NCBI RefSeq assembly: GCF_030463565.1
Contig: NC_134649.1
Span: 39,209,044 to 39,273,043, forward strand
Direction of reading: 5' to 3'
Source: Pelecanus crispus
Taxonomy: Eukaryota > Chordata > Aves > Pelecaniformes > Pelecanidae
Length of the DNA: 64,000 bases
The position numbers and the translations under genes are program-made. The notes beneath the pieces are model-generated. The model was given only the letters and a program-made list of their open reading frames with translations. It had not been told where the DNA came from and did no database searches. Shown piece by piece: positions 1 to 13,635 of the stretch. Position 1 is the stretch's first letter, and each line of letters begins with the position of its first letter.

Positions 1-76
1 ACATTGTTGGCTCATGTCCAGCTTTTCATCTACCAGTACCCCCAAGTCCTTTTCTGCAGGGCTGCTCTCAATCCCT

Positions 77-1118
77 TCATCCCCCAGCCTGTATTGATAT
101 CAGGGGTTGCCCTGTCCCAGGTGCAGGACCTTGCACTTGGCCTTGTTGAACCTCATGGGGTTCACATAGGCCCACCTCTCCAGCTTGTTCAGGTCCCTTT
201 GGATGACATCTCATCCTCCCGGCATGCCAACTGCTCCACAGCTTGTTGTTGTCTGCAAACTTGCTGAGGGTGCACTTGATCCCACTGTCTATGTCATTGA
301 TGAAGATGTTAAATAGCACCGGGCCCAGTACGGACCCCTGAGGGACTCCACTTGTCACCGGTCTCTGTGTGGACATCGAGCTATTGACCACGACCCTCTG
401 GATGCGACCATCCAGCTAATTCCTTATCCACCAAACAGTCCACCCATCAAACCCATATCTCTCCAATTTAGAGAGAAGGATGTTGTGGGGGACTGTGTCG
501 ATCGCTTTACAGAAATCCAAGTAGATGACATCCATTGCTTTTCCCTTGTCCTCTGATGCAGTCACTCCTTCATAGAAAGCCACTAGGTTGGTCAGGCAGC
601 ACTTGCCCTTGGTGAAGCCATGTTGGCTGTCTCGAATCACCTCCCTGTCCTCCATGTGCTTGAGCATATCTTCTAGGAGGATCTGTTCCATGATCTTCCC
701 AGGCACAGAGGTGAGGCTGACAGGTCGGTAGTTCCCAGGGTCCTCCTTTCTTCCCTTTTTAAAAATGGGCACAACATTCCCCTTTTTCCAGTCAGCACGG
801 ACTTCACCTGACTGCCATGAGTTTTCAAGTATCATGGAGAGTGGCTTGGCAACTACATCAGCCAATTCCCTCAGGACTCTGGGGTGCATCTCATCAGGTC
901 CCGTAGACTTGTGTACATTGAGGTTCTTCAGGTGGTCTCGAACCTGATCTTCCCTTACAGTGGGAGGGGCTTTACCCCCCTGGTCCCCATCTTTTGGTTC
1001 ATCGATTCAGGAGGGGTGAGGAGCGAGGTTGCCAGTGAAGACTGAGGCAAAGAAGTTGTTGAGTACCTCAGCCTTCTCCTCGTCCATTGATACAAGGTCG
1101 CCATTCTTGTTTATTGGG
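77..1118 (-). pseudogene. CR1 ORF2 reverse transcriptase region (broken, catalytic Asp lost)
   Basis: This is the polymerase domain of the CR1 ORF2. In order one sees a segment rich in EEKAEVL, the [12 protein letters not shown] block, NYRPVSLTS, the motif A region YLDFCKAID with its first aspartate present, the [10 protein letters not shown] block (motif B), and the motif C region. In motif C the usual FADD reads FADN: the codon at 248-250 (minus strand) is AAC, so the second catalytic aspartate is replaced by asparagine. In-frame stops are at 1007-1009 and 416-418, and the frame is lost near 225 soon after motif C. Any one of these would inactivate the enzyme. The thumb and C-terminal part continue out of the window in fragmented frames. 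Confidence 0.93.
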
Positions 1119-1138
1119 GGGGGTTGGGTATGCTTTCT

Positions 1139-1510
1139 TTAACCTTCCTTTTCTGGTTGACATACCTGTAGAAAGCCCTTCTTGTCATTCTTTACATCCC
1201 TTGCCAAATTCAGCTCCAGCTGCGCCTTGGCCTTCCTGACCCCCTCCCTACACAACTGGGCAGTTTCCCTGTACTCCTCCCAGGATACCTGTCCCTGCTT
1301 CCACTGCCTGTGCAGTTCCCTCTTACTCTTTAGTTTGACCAGCAGGTCTCGACTCAGCCATGCTGGTCTCTCCCCTTCCTTGCCTGATTTCTTACACTTG
1401 GGAACTGATAGCCCTTGTGCTCTATGGAAGGTGTCCTTAAAGATCTGCCAGGTCTGTTCTGTTCCCCTGTCCCTGAGGACCATCTCCCAGGGGGTCCTTC
1501 TGACTAACTC
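1139..1510 (-). pseudogene. CR1 ORF2 linker between endonuclease and reverse transcriptase (broken)
   Basis: This stretch is basic, Lys/Arg/Gln-rich sequence joining the nuclease and polymerase parts of CR1 ORF2, with recognisable blocks such as KSGKEG, PAWLS and QLELNLARD. It is in the same frame as the reverse transcriptase region downstream but not as the endonuclease region upstream. Near 1172 one extra T throws the reading off and gives a stop at 1139. Reading returns to the original frame after a second indel in the C-rich tract at about 1115-1122. I see no enzymatic motif in this part. It is described separately because each indel marks independent decay of this copy. Confidence 0.85.
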
Positions 1511-1535
1511 CTTGAAGAGCTGGAAGTTTGCTTTT

Positions 1536-2150
1536 CTAAAATTTAGGGTCCTGACTGTACTCCTTGCTTTTTCCCGTGTCCCTCAGGAGCGTGAACTCCA
1601 CCAATGCGTGATCACTGCAGCCCAGGCTGCCTCCAGTCTTGTCATCACTGATGAGCTCACTTGCATTGGTGACCATCAGGTCCAGTATCACGTCCCCTCG
1701 GGTAGGGGTGTCTATTACCTTGCTTAGGAAGTTATCCTCAATGCATTCCAGGAATCTCCTGGATTGCCTACAGCTTGCTGTGTTGCTTTTCCAGCAAATG
1801 TCAGGGTGGTTGAAGTCCCCCAGCAGGACGAGAGTCTGCAGCTGTGAAGCCTCCCAGAGCTGGAGGAAGAAGGCTTCGTCAGCAGGCTCCCCTTCAGGCA
1901 GCCTGTAGTAGACACCAGCCATAAGGTTCCCTTTGTCGCCTCTGTCTCTGATTCTTACCCATAAGCTTTCGACCTGCTCATGGCTATTCTTCAGGGACAG
2001 CTCTTCACACTGTATTGATTTCTTTATGTAGAGGGCAACACCTCTGCCCCTCCTTCCTCACCTGTCCCTTCTGAACAGCCTGTAGCCATTGATAGCCACA
2101 ATCCAGTTGTGGGATTCGTCCCACCAAGTTTCAGTTATGGCAATCAGAGA
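1536..2150 (-). pseudogene. CR1 ORF2 endonuclease region (broken)
   Basis: This is the APE-like endonuclease part of the CR1 ORF2. The active-site signatures are still readable: the glutamate in TETWW near the 5' end, the GDFN motif near 1806-1820, and the SDH motif near 1600. An in-frame TGA at 2058-2060 splits the region, lying in a run of Arg and Gly codons where related elements have a sense codon. The long open part starts at a methionine codon at 1920-1922. After the SDH motif the frame is lost by a one-base indel between about 1490 and 1580, so the open frame ends at 1536 while the conserved continuation is found in another frame. No functional protein can be made. Confidence 0.9.
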
Positions 2151-4895
2151 GGTCTGATGCCTCTACTCGATCCTCCGCAGTTCACAAGATGATCATCTTG
2201 GCGCTATTTCTGCTTTTAATTTGCATGTGGGTTTTTACTAGACTCTGACCCCACTAAGTGTTTGGTATCATACTGCCAGCAAGGTCTACTGCCTTTCAAG
2301 AAGAATCTTACTATACTTCATCATTTCTCCTAACACTGTAAAGGTTAACTTTTAGGGCTTGTGTTGACAGTATCCTCTGGTCTGACAGTTAGTATCTTTC
2401 ATTTCTGGAACAGATGGAAAAAACCTACCTTGTCCAGATAAAACAGGAGTTTTCAGTGTACTAATTTTCTAAAACTACTACTCTTTCAAATTTGGGAAAG
2501 AAAAAACATTTCTTTATTGAAGAAAGACTTATTCTAGGGCTGGTTTTCTTAGGTGTCAGCAGAACAAGACAGTGTATGGCTAAACAGAGATAATGGAAAG
2601 AAACCTAAATGTTTCATGTGATACATACAGTTAGAATCTGCAGTCTTGTAAGATTAATACAGTATCTAGCTACATGGCAAAAACTTGAGGCTTCTCCTAC
2701 CCATTAATTCTATCAGTAATGTTCTTTGGTGAGAATAGGCAAGCAATACCAAAACTGCATCCTATCTGTCATTTAATCATTACTGCTGCTTTACTTACAC
2801 AAAAGTGCAGTATAGAGATGGCCTCCTCCCATTAAAAGACCTCCCTAATAATTTGTATTTGTGTTGAAGCTAAGATATGCAACAGACTTTCAATTTACAG
2901 CAACAAAAAAAAAATCAAGTAGAGAGGCTTGTGTCTTATTTGCAGTGTAATAAAAAAAAAAAGTGAAAAAAAAAGCTTCTCCCTTTCTGAAGCATGTATA
3001 ACTCATAAAATCTGAAAATTGCTTTGAAGTGTTGGCCTTGTACAGAGCTATACTGTGTAATTGGCTTTTTTTCAAGAAACCTCTGCATCATATGCTTTAA
3101 GGTATGTACTAAGTGATTTAATAGGATATGTCATTTTTAATTACTGTGGAAGAGCATTCATAAGTCTAAAAATGCAAGTCATGTCCTCTTGGCATTACTG
3201 CTTCTAAAAGCATTTTTATGTAACCTGCAGGAACTAGCACAGTATTTTTTTTATCCTCTAAGTGTATGATAGCTTTACGTTTTTGTGATCTGCAGGATGA
3301 GTTCAGTACACGATTCAAGGTAAATTAGTCTTAACTGAGCTCTCAGAAAAACTGCTGCCTGTTTCTGAGCTTAAATGGTCTAAAATTAGCTCATCCAGCT
3401 CTACAATACATCACTGTCTTAAGAGTGTTCTAGTTCTCTCCACCCTTTTAATATCATTTAATGCTGTATAATCTCTACTAACAGGAGGGAAAAAAGCTGT
3501 ATCACTGTAATTGCCCCATCTATACCACAGCTGCCTCTGATTCCAATGGCCAACTGTGGCAAATAATTGGGGTTTGGGTTTTTTTTTCCTGATCTTGAGT
3601 TCTCAGCAAATTATTAGAATTTAAAAATTACACAAGAACTTCTTTATAGGAGAAGGTGATTTGCTTTGAAAAAGTGTCATGTGCAATTTAACCTGCAGTC
3701 TATTGTAATTGATGTTAGCTACCTTTGACAGTTATTTCATGATCTTTGCTGTGTCTGTGTTCCAGCCCTATGCAGCAAAAGAATACTGATGCCTGACAAA
3801 GGAGAAACTGCTGTGCTGTTGTTCTCATTGCAGCATCCAAGTGTTTGAATGGTTTTATCCAGTTCTGGGTTTGTCAGTAATCCAGTCCACACAATGCAGG
3901 TGGAAAATCCAGCAGAGTAGTAGCGCTGGGAGCTGACAACAGGTTTGTGGACTTAATGGGAATTGCAAAACACTGAAACATCCTGTTCCAGAAAGGAGCC
4001 TAACACAGGTGCGGTTCGGTAAAGCTCAGAAGCTTTGGATGAGTAGTAGATTTGTCAAAGAAATGAAATGCCTGGGAAAGGTCCCAACCAACAAAGTAAA
4101 CTCTTAGTGCTTATAGGAAGAAGCATGACTTCCAACAAAGTTGGAACTGGCCACCTTCAACTAGACTTGGTCTTGCACCATCTGCAACATTTTTATCAAT
4201 GTTTGAAAGTTTCCAATACTTTCCAGTACTTAAAAATGTGTAAAGTGTATGCTGCTACCCATTAAATGTGTCAGTTGGGGCAAGCTTTTAGCATGCAGTG
4301 GAACTGTATGACTTCAGTTGAAAATAACAAGGCCCATTCTTCAGTACAGGACTAGTTGAATGGAAGCTTGCTAGCATAGATTTAGGTAATCCTTTTCCTT
4401 TAATGAAAATTCAGCTTTACATTATAATTTTCCCTTGCTATTTTTTTAGTCCCTTTTTTCATGGCTGAGATTAAGCATTCCCTCTGCACCCAGACAAGAT
4501 GAGATAGCTCTGTCTGTGTCCTTGCTCCAGTCCACCAGCAACCTTCTGTACAGTTACCCTAGTAGAACAATTCACTTCAGGTACTGTGGGACATCAGAAC
4601 CTACACAGCAAAGTACCAGTTTTGCTTTTGCTCCTTCACACTGCACCTTGTTCAAAACTCTGCTTGTTCCAACTTCTGCCCTTAGTTTTTGATGTGTCCT
4701 GTTCACCTGTCTCTTTTTGTTACTTTCTTGACAGAGGAAAAACTAGAAATATTGATTTCTAGCTGAAACCAGATTAGATGATGGTGTGGGTGTGTGCATA
4801 TATGAATGTAGATAACAAGATATATCTGTATTAGTGCCTGACAGATTTCAGTGACTTCTGGTTGCAATGTCAATATTGGTCCTCTTCCTTCTATA

Positions 4896-4958
4896 GAAAA
4901 AAAAAACCAACACCACATCCCAAACAAAAACAAAAACCACAAAACCAAACCCCAAACC
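4896..4958. repeat. A/C-rich low-complexity tract
   Basis: A run of about 60 bases made almost only of A and C, built from irregular CAAA and CCAAA units with an A9 run at its left end. It looks like a decayed simple repeat or an old retroposon tail. No target-site duplication was recognised. Confidence 0.7.
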
Positions 4959-7900
4959 TAGAGAAGCCACAGAAAACAGAAAGAGACTTCTGAAGTTCAT
5001 TTAGTGCATCTTCTTCATTTAAGGTAGGCACAACTATCCTGAAAATGATTTTGCTTGGTCTATTGTTAGCCTTGAAAAGCCCCTGCTTCTGTTATTGGTT
5101 TTATTTATGCATGTATTGTGAGAAAGAGGTTAGGAAAAGTTTCTAAGTGAGAAGTTTGAAGGCATAGAAGCAGCATGTGACAGAATAGGAGAAAACATTG
5201 GAATTTCCAGGCTATTTGGTGATAGCCTGTAAAGCATAGAGTAGACATGCAAGAACGTCTCCACCTTGCCTGGGACAGGTAAGCATAAATATAAAGACAA
5301 AGAGGGTGAATGAGTGCTTGAATAGGAAAGTGAGAGTTCCTGGTTCTATGGTGCTACTGATTGCTTTCTCTGTAAGCCCTTTTTACCTGGTTTATGGCAA
5401 ATGGAGTGTTGAGAGTCTCAAATTAACCAAATATTTTAGCATCCCTTTTTTATGAACCTCACATTATAGTAGTTATTCTGTAAAAGCCATGACTTGGCTA
5501 TAAAGGAAGCTGTGCTGTTGTAGCCTTATGTTTCCCTTCCTAATACTATTAAAAATACCCAGGCTTTTATGTGTTAATATAAGCTGTCACCTTGCTAATA
5601 CTGCTTATTCTGGTGGACTAAAGAAGAAGCTACAAATACTAAATTGTAACTTTGCTGAAGATGAGGGAAACTGAAAAGAAGAAAGTTTTGATAAAAGAAT
5701 AGGAGTCAGAAAATTCATTTCCATTTTAATGGGATTTTAGTTGTGTTCTGAATATGCTTCAAGTTTAAATCCAACACTTACAAAGCTCATATTACAAATA
5801 GAGTTGTATTTTCAGTGGAAGCATACGTGGTTTGTCTCCTGAAGTACCCCATCTGTCAGGTAGCACCCTGATAGCTGATTTGGGTATGCAAAGAGGATTG
5901 AGTGTGTAATTGTTTATTTACATAGATTGCTGTGGGATTTAGAAGTGTCACTGAAAGTTCAGAGGCCCTCTGTGTTGTAAAAAGAGTTTGTTTAAGGTTA
6001 CGTGAAGATGCATTAAATGAAGAAAAACAAAAAATATCTGTGGGAATACTACTAATCATAGAGAGCTCTATCTGCATGAGCTGTAGTCATGGGCATCCAG
6101 TAGACTTATCTGGTGCAGGTACTCAAGCAAACACTTATTAGTTCTATTTTCATTTTATTTCAGGACTAAATTTGTAATTTCTCCCACAATCGAGTCATAA
6201 GAAAGAAAATCAGATGGCTTGAGTTTCACTATAAAAAAGAAAAAGCAATACTTATTTCTCTTCAGACCCTTTAAAATATTGTCTCTCCTAAGTAACAAAG
6301 CAAATACCATTTCAGATAATGACTGAATTTTAAAACAGGTAGCATTTCCAGATACACTATGTTTTACTGTCTAATAAAATAATTCCAATCTTCTTAAACT
6401 GTGGTTCCTGTGTAATATAATAGTGACTCTAGGACACTTTCATTTGCTTTGCAGTGGAGTCGATTACCAAAGGCTATTCTAATGTGTTTCTAGGGAATCA
6501 CCAACTGATACAGAGCAGCAATTCCATTATCTCATTTGTATCTCAGAGAGAAAAAACACAAAGAAGGGCCACATTTAAGACACAAAAGGTAGACCAAATC
6601 ATTACAGCACTCACAGTATGGACTACTATTTCTGCTCTCTCTTCTGTCTTAATAAGTTCTCATCTCCCTTTTCAACAGAAAAGCTTACTACCTTACTGCT
6701 GTAATTCTGGCCAGGGAAACATTACTTCTACTGGTGTGCTCAATGAGTTGCAAAATTTCAGTTGAAGCATCAGTGAAACAGTTAATAGATGCCATTATTC
6801 TATAATACCAAGAATTATTTTGGATTAGCACTCCATTGGTGTTTGTCTCTGGTGATCAGAAGCCTTGCACAGAGGATGGTAAGGTGACCTACTCTGTTGC
6901 TTGTGCCTGCATCTATGCATGGTGCCTCCACTTTGTTTACAGTATCAAACTTATAGATCAAGATCTGAAGCACTGAGCAACAGGCTGTCTTTCAAAGTCC
7001 AGTTTTCATTTCAAAAAGCTGTTAGTCTGATCCTTTGGCAAGGCTCATTCAGGAGTGCCATGGAGCAGGTGGAGAAGCAGCTAATGTGTTATGGAGTATC
7101 TGACATGTCCAACTGCATCTTTCATTCCCAAAGAAGCAAAGGCACCACAGGTGCACAAACTTCTTTTAATTAGCCATCAGAGGTAAAGAAGCCTCTATCT
7201 CCTTCCCAGAGGCTAAGTTGCCAAAGCAAACCGGAGCAGGTTGGTCTGCTCTCTCTGGTTCTGATAGTTCTGTTCTCATGGTTCCGATATGGATCTGTGG
7301 GCAGTAGAATCAGAGTCAAATCCCTTTTCCACAGATTCAGAGCAGAGATTGGAATCAGGAACTTGCAGAAAAAACCCTCATCACTGCATTTTACAGTAAT
7401 GTAGGCTGTGGATTTCTCTAAGTCTTTCCAGGTAGAATTATTTCTATTTTCTGCTTTGTTGTAGAATACTTACATTGTCCTCTGGGAGAATAAGACAGGT
7501 TTTAGGCTAGACATTAGAAATTGGGAAGCCTGACTCCATTATTCTTCTCTTATGTAGCTTTGTAATGTTAGTCTTTTCACTTGTATTTAAAAAGCTGAAA
7601 AAAAACCCAAAATGCAAGTGTCTTGTTTCAAGTCACATACAGTATTGAAGCCTGCTTAGGTGGCTGCCCCAGATCCTATGGAGTTCTTGACTAACATTTT
7701 AATGAAAGATAGGCAGGAAAAGGTGAGTCATAAAGAGTTTTGATGGCCTATGTGTCTTTACTGAATTTTAGTATGCTACTATTCTTTCGTGGTCAAGAAA
7801 TTAAAATCTAATGTGAATCTGGGGAAAGATAAGGAGGAGAGAAATAGTGCAGCACTCAGAAGAAATCCAAGGTGAATACTGGTAGCTTTGCCTTAGGAGT

Positions 7901-8648
7901 AAAGTGGCAGAAAGTAAGTGAAAGCTGCTTTAGAGTAGGATTTTAGAGGCTGCTTTGCTGTTCTAACTTCAGTAAATTAAGAACAAAGTATTACTAAAGT
8001 GTAGCTCTATTATGATGCACAATTAGAGAGATCTGGGTTTAGTTCTCAGTAACTACTATATGTGCTAGATTTATTAATTAAAAAATCAGCCACGCAGATT
8101 CAGTCATGGATTGTTAAATCTGGCCAGTATAGGTTACAGTGCATTGGGCATGAAGTGAAAATCCTGCTAGACAAATTCCATGCTGTACTCTTATCACGGT
8201 AGTTCTCACTGCAATTCATTCTCTGCCCTCAGTAATAACTCTGTAGCACCAGAAGTCTCAGAGGGTATGCAAAGGTGTATTAGAGGGCAATGGAGTTTAT
8301 CCCTGCATCTGAAAACTGCTTAAAAATTGTATTGATGGGACGTGAGAAATTACAAAATACAAACTGGATTCTGTAAGAGCTGTAATGCTGTTTATATGAA
8401 AAGTTTATTAAGTCATCTGTTTTCACTAAAATGAGTGTGTAGAAGTGGATTGCAAGTACAGGGCAGATATATTTCATTGTTTGTCATTTCTTTTTAGTAG
8501 TGGTTTATTTTAAAATGTACTGCACAAGCCTCTGCCTGTGAATTTCTTCTTCAGACACACCATTGATTTAAATATTTTCTCCCAGAAAATGGTGAGAGAA
8601 CTACCTATGTAGCAATAGGAAAAAAACAGAATCATTCTTCCTTCTTAT

Positions 8649-8686
8649 ACACATGTACTCATATACACGTGCACTCATACACTCAG
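8649..8686. repeat. Imperfect alternating purine/pyrimidine microsatellite
   Basis: A short imperfect run of CACATGTAC, CATATACACG and CATACAC units, consistent with a degenerate (CA)n/(TA)n microsatellite. Confidence 0.5.
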
Positions 8687-11600
8687 AGGTCTAATAATCC
8701 CTATTTAGTTGCTAGGGCTAGTGGGAGACTAGCGGTGGCCCCAGGCAGAGATTAAGGATCAAGTGTATTGAATGACTCATTGCGTTATCTAACGTAGCTT
8801 TGTGGGGTCTCTGTGGAGCCCCAAATAATTATCTGACCCTTCCCCCTGCTGGAGTCAGTATTAAATCCAGAATCAATAAAGGAAGTTGCACCATAGCTTT
8901 GAATGAATAATGCAGTAATTTTGCAGCACCGTGTAGCTATTGAAAACCAACAGTTCGTTATGATTCAGTAGGTGAACAGACATGCACGCATTGTGTGTTT
9001 TTCTCACATGCTTGGCTATGTGCACAGGTGAAGTTCATGTAAGTTTACTACATCTTCATGATGAGATGTATGTTGGGAACATTATTACTCTGCTGACATG
9101 GCTCTGGATGAATGGGTGTGACCCTACTGGGATCCTGAAGGTACTGTGAGTCACATTGTGCAATCTGTATGATTGTTGCATATGAAAAACTTTATAATAT
9201 TCAAACCAAGAACTCAGACCGAACAGGGCTATCTCTCCAGGCATCAGGAAATATTTGCTTTCTTGTACTGAGTACTCCTGAGCTTTATTGTAGTAGCAAT
9301 CCAAGATGTGAAGATATGAGTTATAGTCACAATTGACACTTCATTTCCCTGAAAAGTTTATGGGGAGAGAAAATCACAGCATCATAGGAAGAGCATGGGT
9401 ATGCAGGAAATTAAGTGCCTGCCCAAAATTCATACTGAAGTTTGTGGTGGAGCATAAAATTAAAACACTGAGGTGGAACTAAGGAGATTTTAACTAAAGC
9501 AAGATGCACTTTTTTTCAACTAAATTAGCAGTAAGAGAAGTGGACTTAACAAAACTTAAGTGTTTCCTAGGAGTGTACCAGCTATGTTGAAATTTGTCAG
9601 GAAAAATCCTAAAGTCCAAGATGGATTTTTCTTATTACTTTGTCCTCAGAAAGAATCTGTTCCAGTGGTCAAGGTTTCATCTAGGATGTGTGAAGTGCAA
9701 GTTAACATTTTTGCTTTTCCTCATTCAGACTGGGTGCTTGAATCTTGAGTTTCCCTCATCACAAATAGTTGGGAATCTTGGCTTTTCACTGTCTCCAAGC
9801 GCTGGCCTCATCAGCTTTGCTTTTTAAAGGGACATACAAATATCTTTGGAGTCATTAGGTTAATAGGGTAAAATCCTCCCTTTTTCACAGATCCTTTTTG
9901 TAAACAACTTCCACTCCTTTAAATACATAAATGAAAGAGTTGAATTGCCCATGCTGCTTGTACTAGGAGAAAAATACCTATGCTTTGATGGCTAAAAATC
10001 ATCTATAATTAAGGCTAAATTTAGTCATGGCCAATTTATTAGACTTATTTGTTCTTGTGAGAAGATTGTCTGTTAGAATTTTCTTTCCTCTCTCTGGTGT
10101 GCTGATCATGGCAATGTTGTTATATGCTGTTATTAATGGTAATAATACACAACAACGCTTCACTTAAGGCATGAGAAGACAGCAGTGTGAAACCAGAACA
10201 ACACATCAAGCCAAGAAGTGTTTCAGCGTTTATTTACCCAGCCCTCTATTGTTATTCTGTGCTTTCTTGTGTATCGTGTTGTTTTTGTTTACCTGCTTGG
10301 TTTGGTTTTAAGCACTGAGTGTGCCAGGACTTGCAGTTTGTCTGCCAAGTCCATTCCTACCCCAATACAGGACCCAGTAGACTGGGTGGTGATTTTTATG
10401 GGGAAAAATACCTAACCTAATAGATCATTGCACTCCCTCCATTTGTGATTTGTCTTGCATCTCTGGAAATGTACAGAGACTGTAGCATTCTCTAATGACT
10501 AAAACAGGAGAATAGCTTTTCCCTGAGAAGGCATTCAACTATTTCACTCAAAAATAACAACGGAAAATACACTTGGATTACATGGCTTCTGCAAAATGGG
10601 AAGTCTTAAGTTGTTAGGTAACCTTGTCCTCTAAAACTGACCAATTACCTAAAGGATTCTTCTGAAGGTTTTGTTGAACATTTCTGGTTTAGCAGATGAT
10701 CAGCAGCAGTGCTGCAAGGGTTCCTAAGTTCATGACTGCATGTTTGGATGAAGTAAGCAATGGATGTTCCTGCTTAATATTTCCTAGGCAGATTTGAGGT
10801 CGCTGTAATTGGAACCACATAGTCATGTGAAGGCATCCAGGAGCCTAAGCTGATACCTGTACCCTCTAAGCCCACTTTCTTCATTTGGATTCAAATCCAT
10901 GCTGACCTTAGCTATCTGGCTCCTTCAACTTGTCCACAAAAGGGCTGGTGACATGCAACACTGCAACATACCTGGTACGAAGAAGAAGGAATTACACCTC
11001 TTAGCTGTTTGAAAATATTCAGAAATACTTCAACTGCAGCAGGAGTAAATGTACATCCAGGATTCTGAGAATACTACTTCAATAGTGTTCCCATCCTCAC
11101 AAGGGCTTGAAAAGCTAAAGTTTTTTGGGCAGCTGCCAAATGCAGGTAATGAATGGTTGTTAACACTCTGGAAATGTACAAAGCCAAGCAAATGCTAAAC
11201 ACCACTTACATTCTGCTATCCAAGTCACAAGACTGCCTAGAGAACTGCCAGTGATAAATGGCCACAATTATAGTATATAAATACCAACAGGAATTATTTA
11301 GGGTGGAACAAGGCAGGGCTGCCTAGGAGTAATGAGATGGACTTTAAGGAGAGGAGAAAACTTGCTTGAGAGAGAACTTTTGAAACTGACACATTTGAAT
11401 ACTGACTATATAGGAAGAAATACTTTTGTATAAGCCTGTGACAGATTAAATTTACTAATTCTACTATGGAAAGTATACCAAGTCATTCATAGAGCCACTG
11501 CATCCAAGGTCCAAATTTAGTGCTTCTAACTGGAAATGCAGGCCACTTTTCATTGATGTTTTTGCTCTTTGTAGTACTTCGCGTAAGTCGCTTAAGCATC

Positions 11601-13635
11601 TGCAAGAAGTTTAGTAATGCATGAGATGGGGAAAGGTTCAATATGTATGAATAGGCCCAACTGTGTTTCCAAGCTGGATTTTCTCCATGCACAACAGTAT
11701 CAAAAGTTTGTTAACAAGCAAGTACATTACACTAATTTCTTCTTTTGTTGTCCTTATTGCTTTATTAGCAATTCCAGGATAATCTGTTGTTTCAAACTGA
11801 TTTTACCATCGTTTTGCTGGATTAGTGATAGAACCATTATAATAAATCACCTAAGGACATTGAAACGCTTCAGGTTTCATCTCCATTTGCACCTGGTGAG
11901 TGCATTTACAGTGTATGTACAGAAGCAGTAGAGGCTGTAGAAAAAAAATACAGCAGCATCTGAACAGAAGGCATTCCTTATCTTCATGAGTTCCCTTAAT
12001 TAGCTTGGCATAGAATTAAGTTGCGTTCCCTGCGGAAAAAAAAGTTTCTGCTCGTTTTTTCTTTGTTTTCTGAATACTGTTGAAGTTATACCATTTATAT
12101 AAATGAGGGGGGGCTTTTTCCCAAAGAGTCTTGAAGTGTTTAAGCTTAATGTAGGATGCGAGACAGGTCAATGAGTTAAGAGATTATTCCTGGGGAGAGG
12201 GAATAACTTTTTTGGCCTGTGACAACACAAATTCTGTAGAGTATTTCATAAGAAAGCAGAAAAGCTTGAGAAGGAGGTGAGTGGCAATGAAAAAAAGTGA
12301 ATGAAGGGATCACAGTGAGAACAGAAGGGAAAAAGCAAGCTGATACATAAGGCCATAGAAACAAGGTGCAGGAGCTAAATTTGAAATGGTAGAAAATGGA
12401 AAGTTGGGCACACAAACATATCTGCTCCTTGACAGGACAGTAAATTGGACACTGGCAAGCTGATATCAAAGAGAGGGACTAAATCATCATATGCAGGATT
12501 ACAATGGGGAAGCAGCCAAAGCCAGGGCTGCTACTAAGGGTGTATAACCACAGGACCTGCAAAGGAATAAGACAGATCTTGTGTTCAAATGGTCATATTC
12601 ATGTTAGCAATTCAGTTAGTTGTCTTTTTATGAAGTCACTTTAGAGCCACCTGTAAGTCCTTTGAATATGATTGACAATTACTGTGACTATTTGCTTTTC
12701 CTTCTTGTGGACTGTGAAACTTTAATCAAAATTACTCTCAATATGATAAGTTCGCAAAAGCTGAATGCTTAATGTTTTTTTCCCCAACACTTTTACAATC
12801 TGATCAATCTTTAATAATGAGAGCCAGCTGAAAAAAAAAAAAATACAATTTTCTATTCAGACAATGCAATTTCATCAAAAATGAATCGTCTTAAGCGAAT
12901 ACATTGATTCAGATTAAATTTGATGGGAAAATATCAAAATGAATAATTTTACCTTATTTCTTTCTGGTAATGTTGAAATATTTTATATTGGCATTTTACT
13001 CCTTTCATTTCAACTTCTATGATATTTACATTATTTTGCTATTCCTATACTATTGCATATAAGAGTTTCAGTGATTCCAACTCAGTATGTTTTTTATTTG
13101 CACTGAAAATAAATGTCAAAGTGTTGGAATTTCCCGTGGGATGAGAATTCCACTTTCTGTTTACAATACAATGTGAAAAGAAATACAGAGCTCCAGAGTA
13201 AGTCTGATCTTAGTACTCAGCTCTGGAATGCCAGTCAATCTAATATATGGATCAAGACTGTGTAATAAGATTTCTGAATGATTTATGCCAATCGTCTTTT
13301 CATTATTTCCTCACCAATATTGGCAGTGGTAATTCCTTGTACGCTAATGCATTTTTTTCCATCCATCTAGATACAACTTACATGAAATAAGCTACAAAGG
13401 AGTCTCCGTGGAGCATGGTTTCCAGTTTTAAGAATTGTTCAGATATTTTGTCTTTTTTGCCAAATTAGGTCCAATGCCGGTCAATGTGGGATTTGAATAA
13501 TCTCTAGTATTATCACTGATGTTGATGATCTCAGAGATCCTTTCCAATCTTAATGATTCCTAGTTTTTACTTTCATTATAAATGATCCAGCCACCAAGCC
13601 AGGAAACACAAAATTGCTACTCTACCCTTAATTGG

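Larger units (their letters stand above)
1..2160 (-). mobile_element. CR1 non-LTR retrotransposon (LINE), decayed ORF2, 3' part outside window
   Basis: Read on the minus strand, this stretch encodes, in order, an APE-type endonuclease, a linker region and a reverse transcriptase, all with the wording typical of avian CR1 ORF2. Homology begins just before the TETWW motif near 2130, so the 5' part of the endonuclease is missing or unrecognisable; the boundary near 2160 is uncertain by about 50 bases. The element runs off the left edge before its 3' UTR and terminal octamers. It is dead: in-frame stops lie at 2058-2060, 1007-1009, 416-418 and 100-102, and the frame shifts near 1490-1580, 1172, 1115-1122 and 225. 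CR1 copies move by target-primed reverse transcription and are usually 5'-truncated, as here. Identification as CR1 is secure; the subfamily was not determined. Confidence 0.95.
2161..13635. other. Gene-free interval, no supported coding sequence
   Basis: About 11.5 kb of AT-leaning unique sequence. Open frames are all short (up to about 100 codons), occur on both strands and carry no recognisable domain. It holds an A/C-rich tract near 4900-4958, a TG/CA-type patch near 8649-8686 and scattered A or T runs. A 16-base perfect palindrome at 2185-2200 sits beside the CR1 edge. Nothing else could be identified. Confidence 0.7.

Noticed and set aside
1182..1727. 181-codon plus-strand frame at the left end
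   Set aside because: It is the antisense shadow of the CR1 ORF2.
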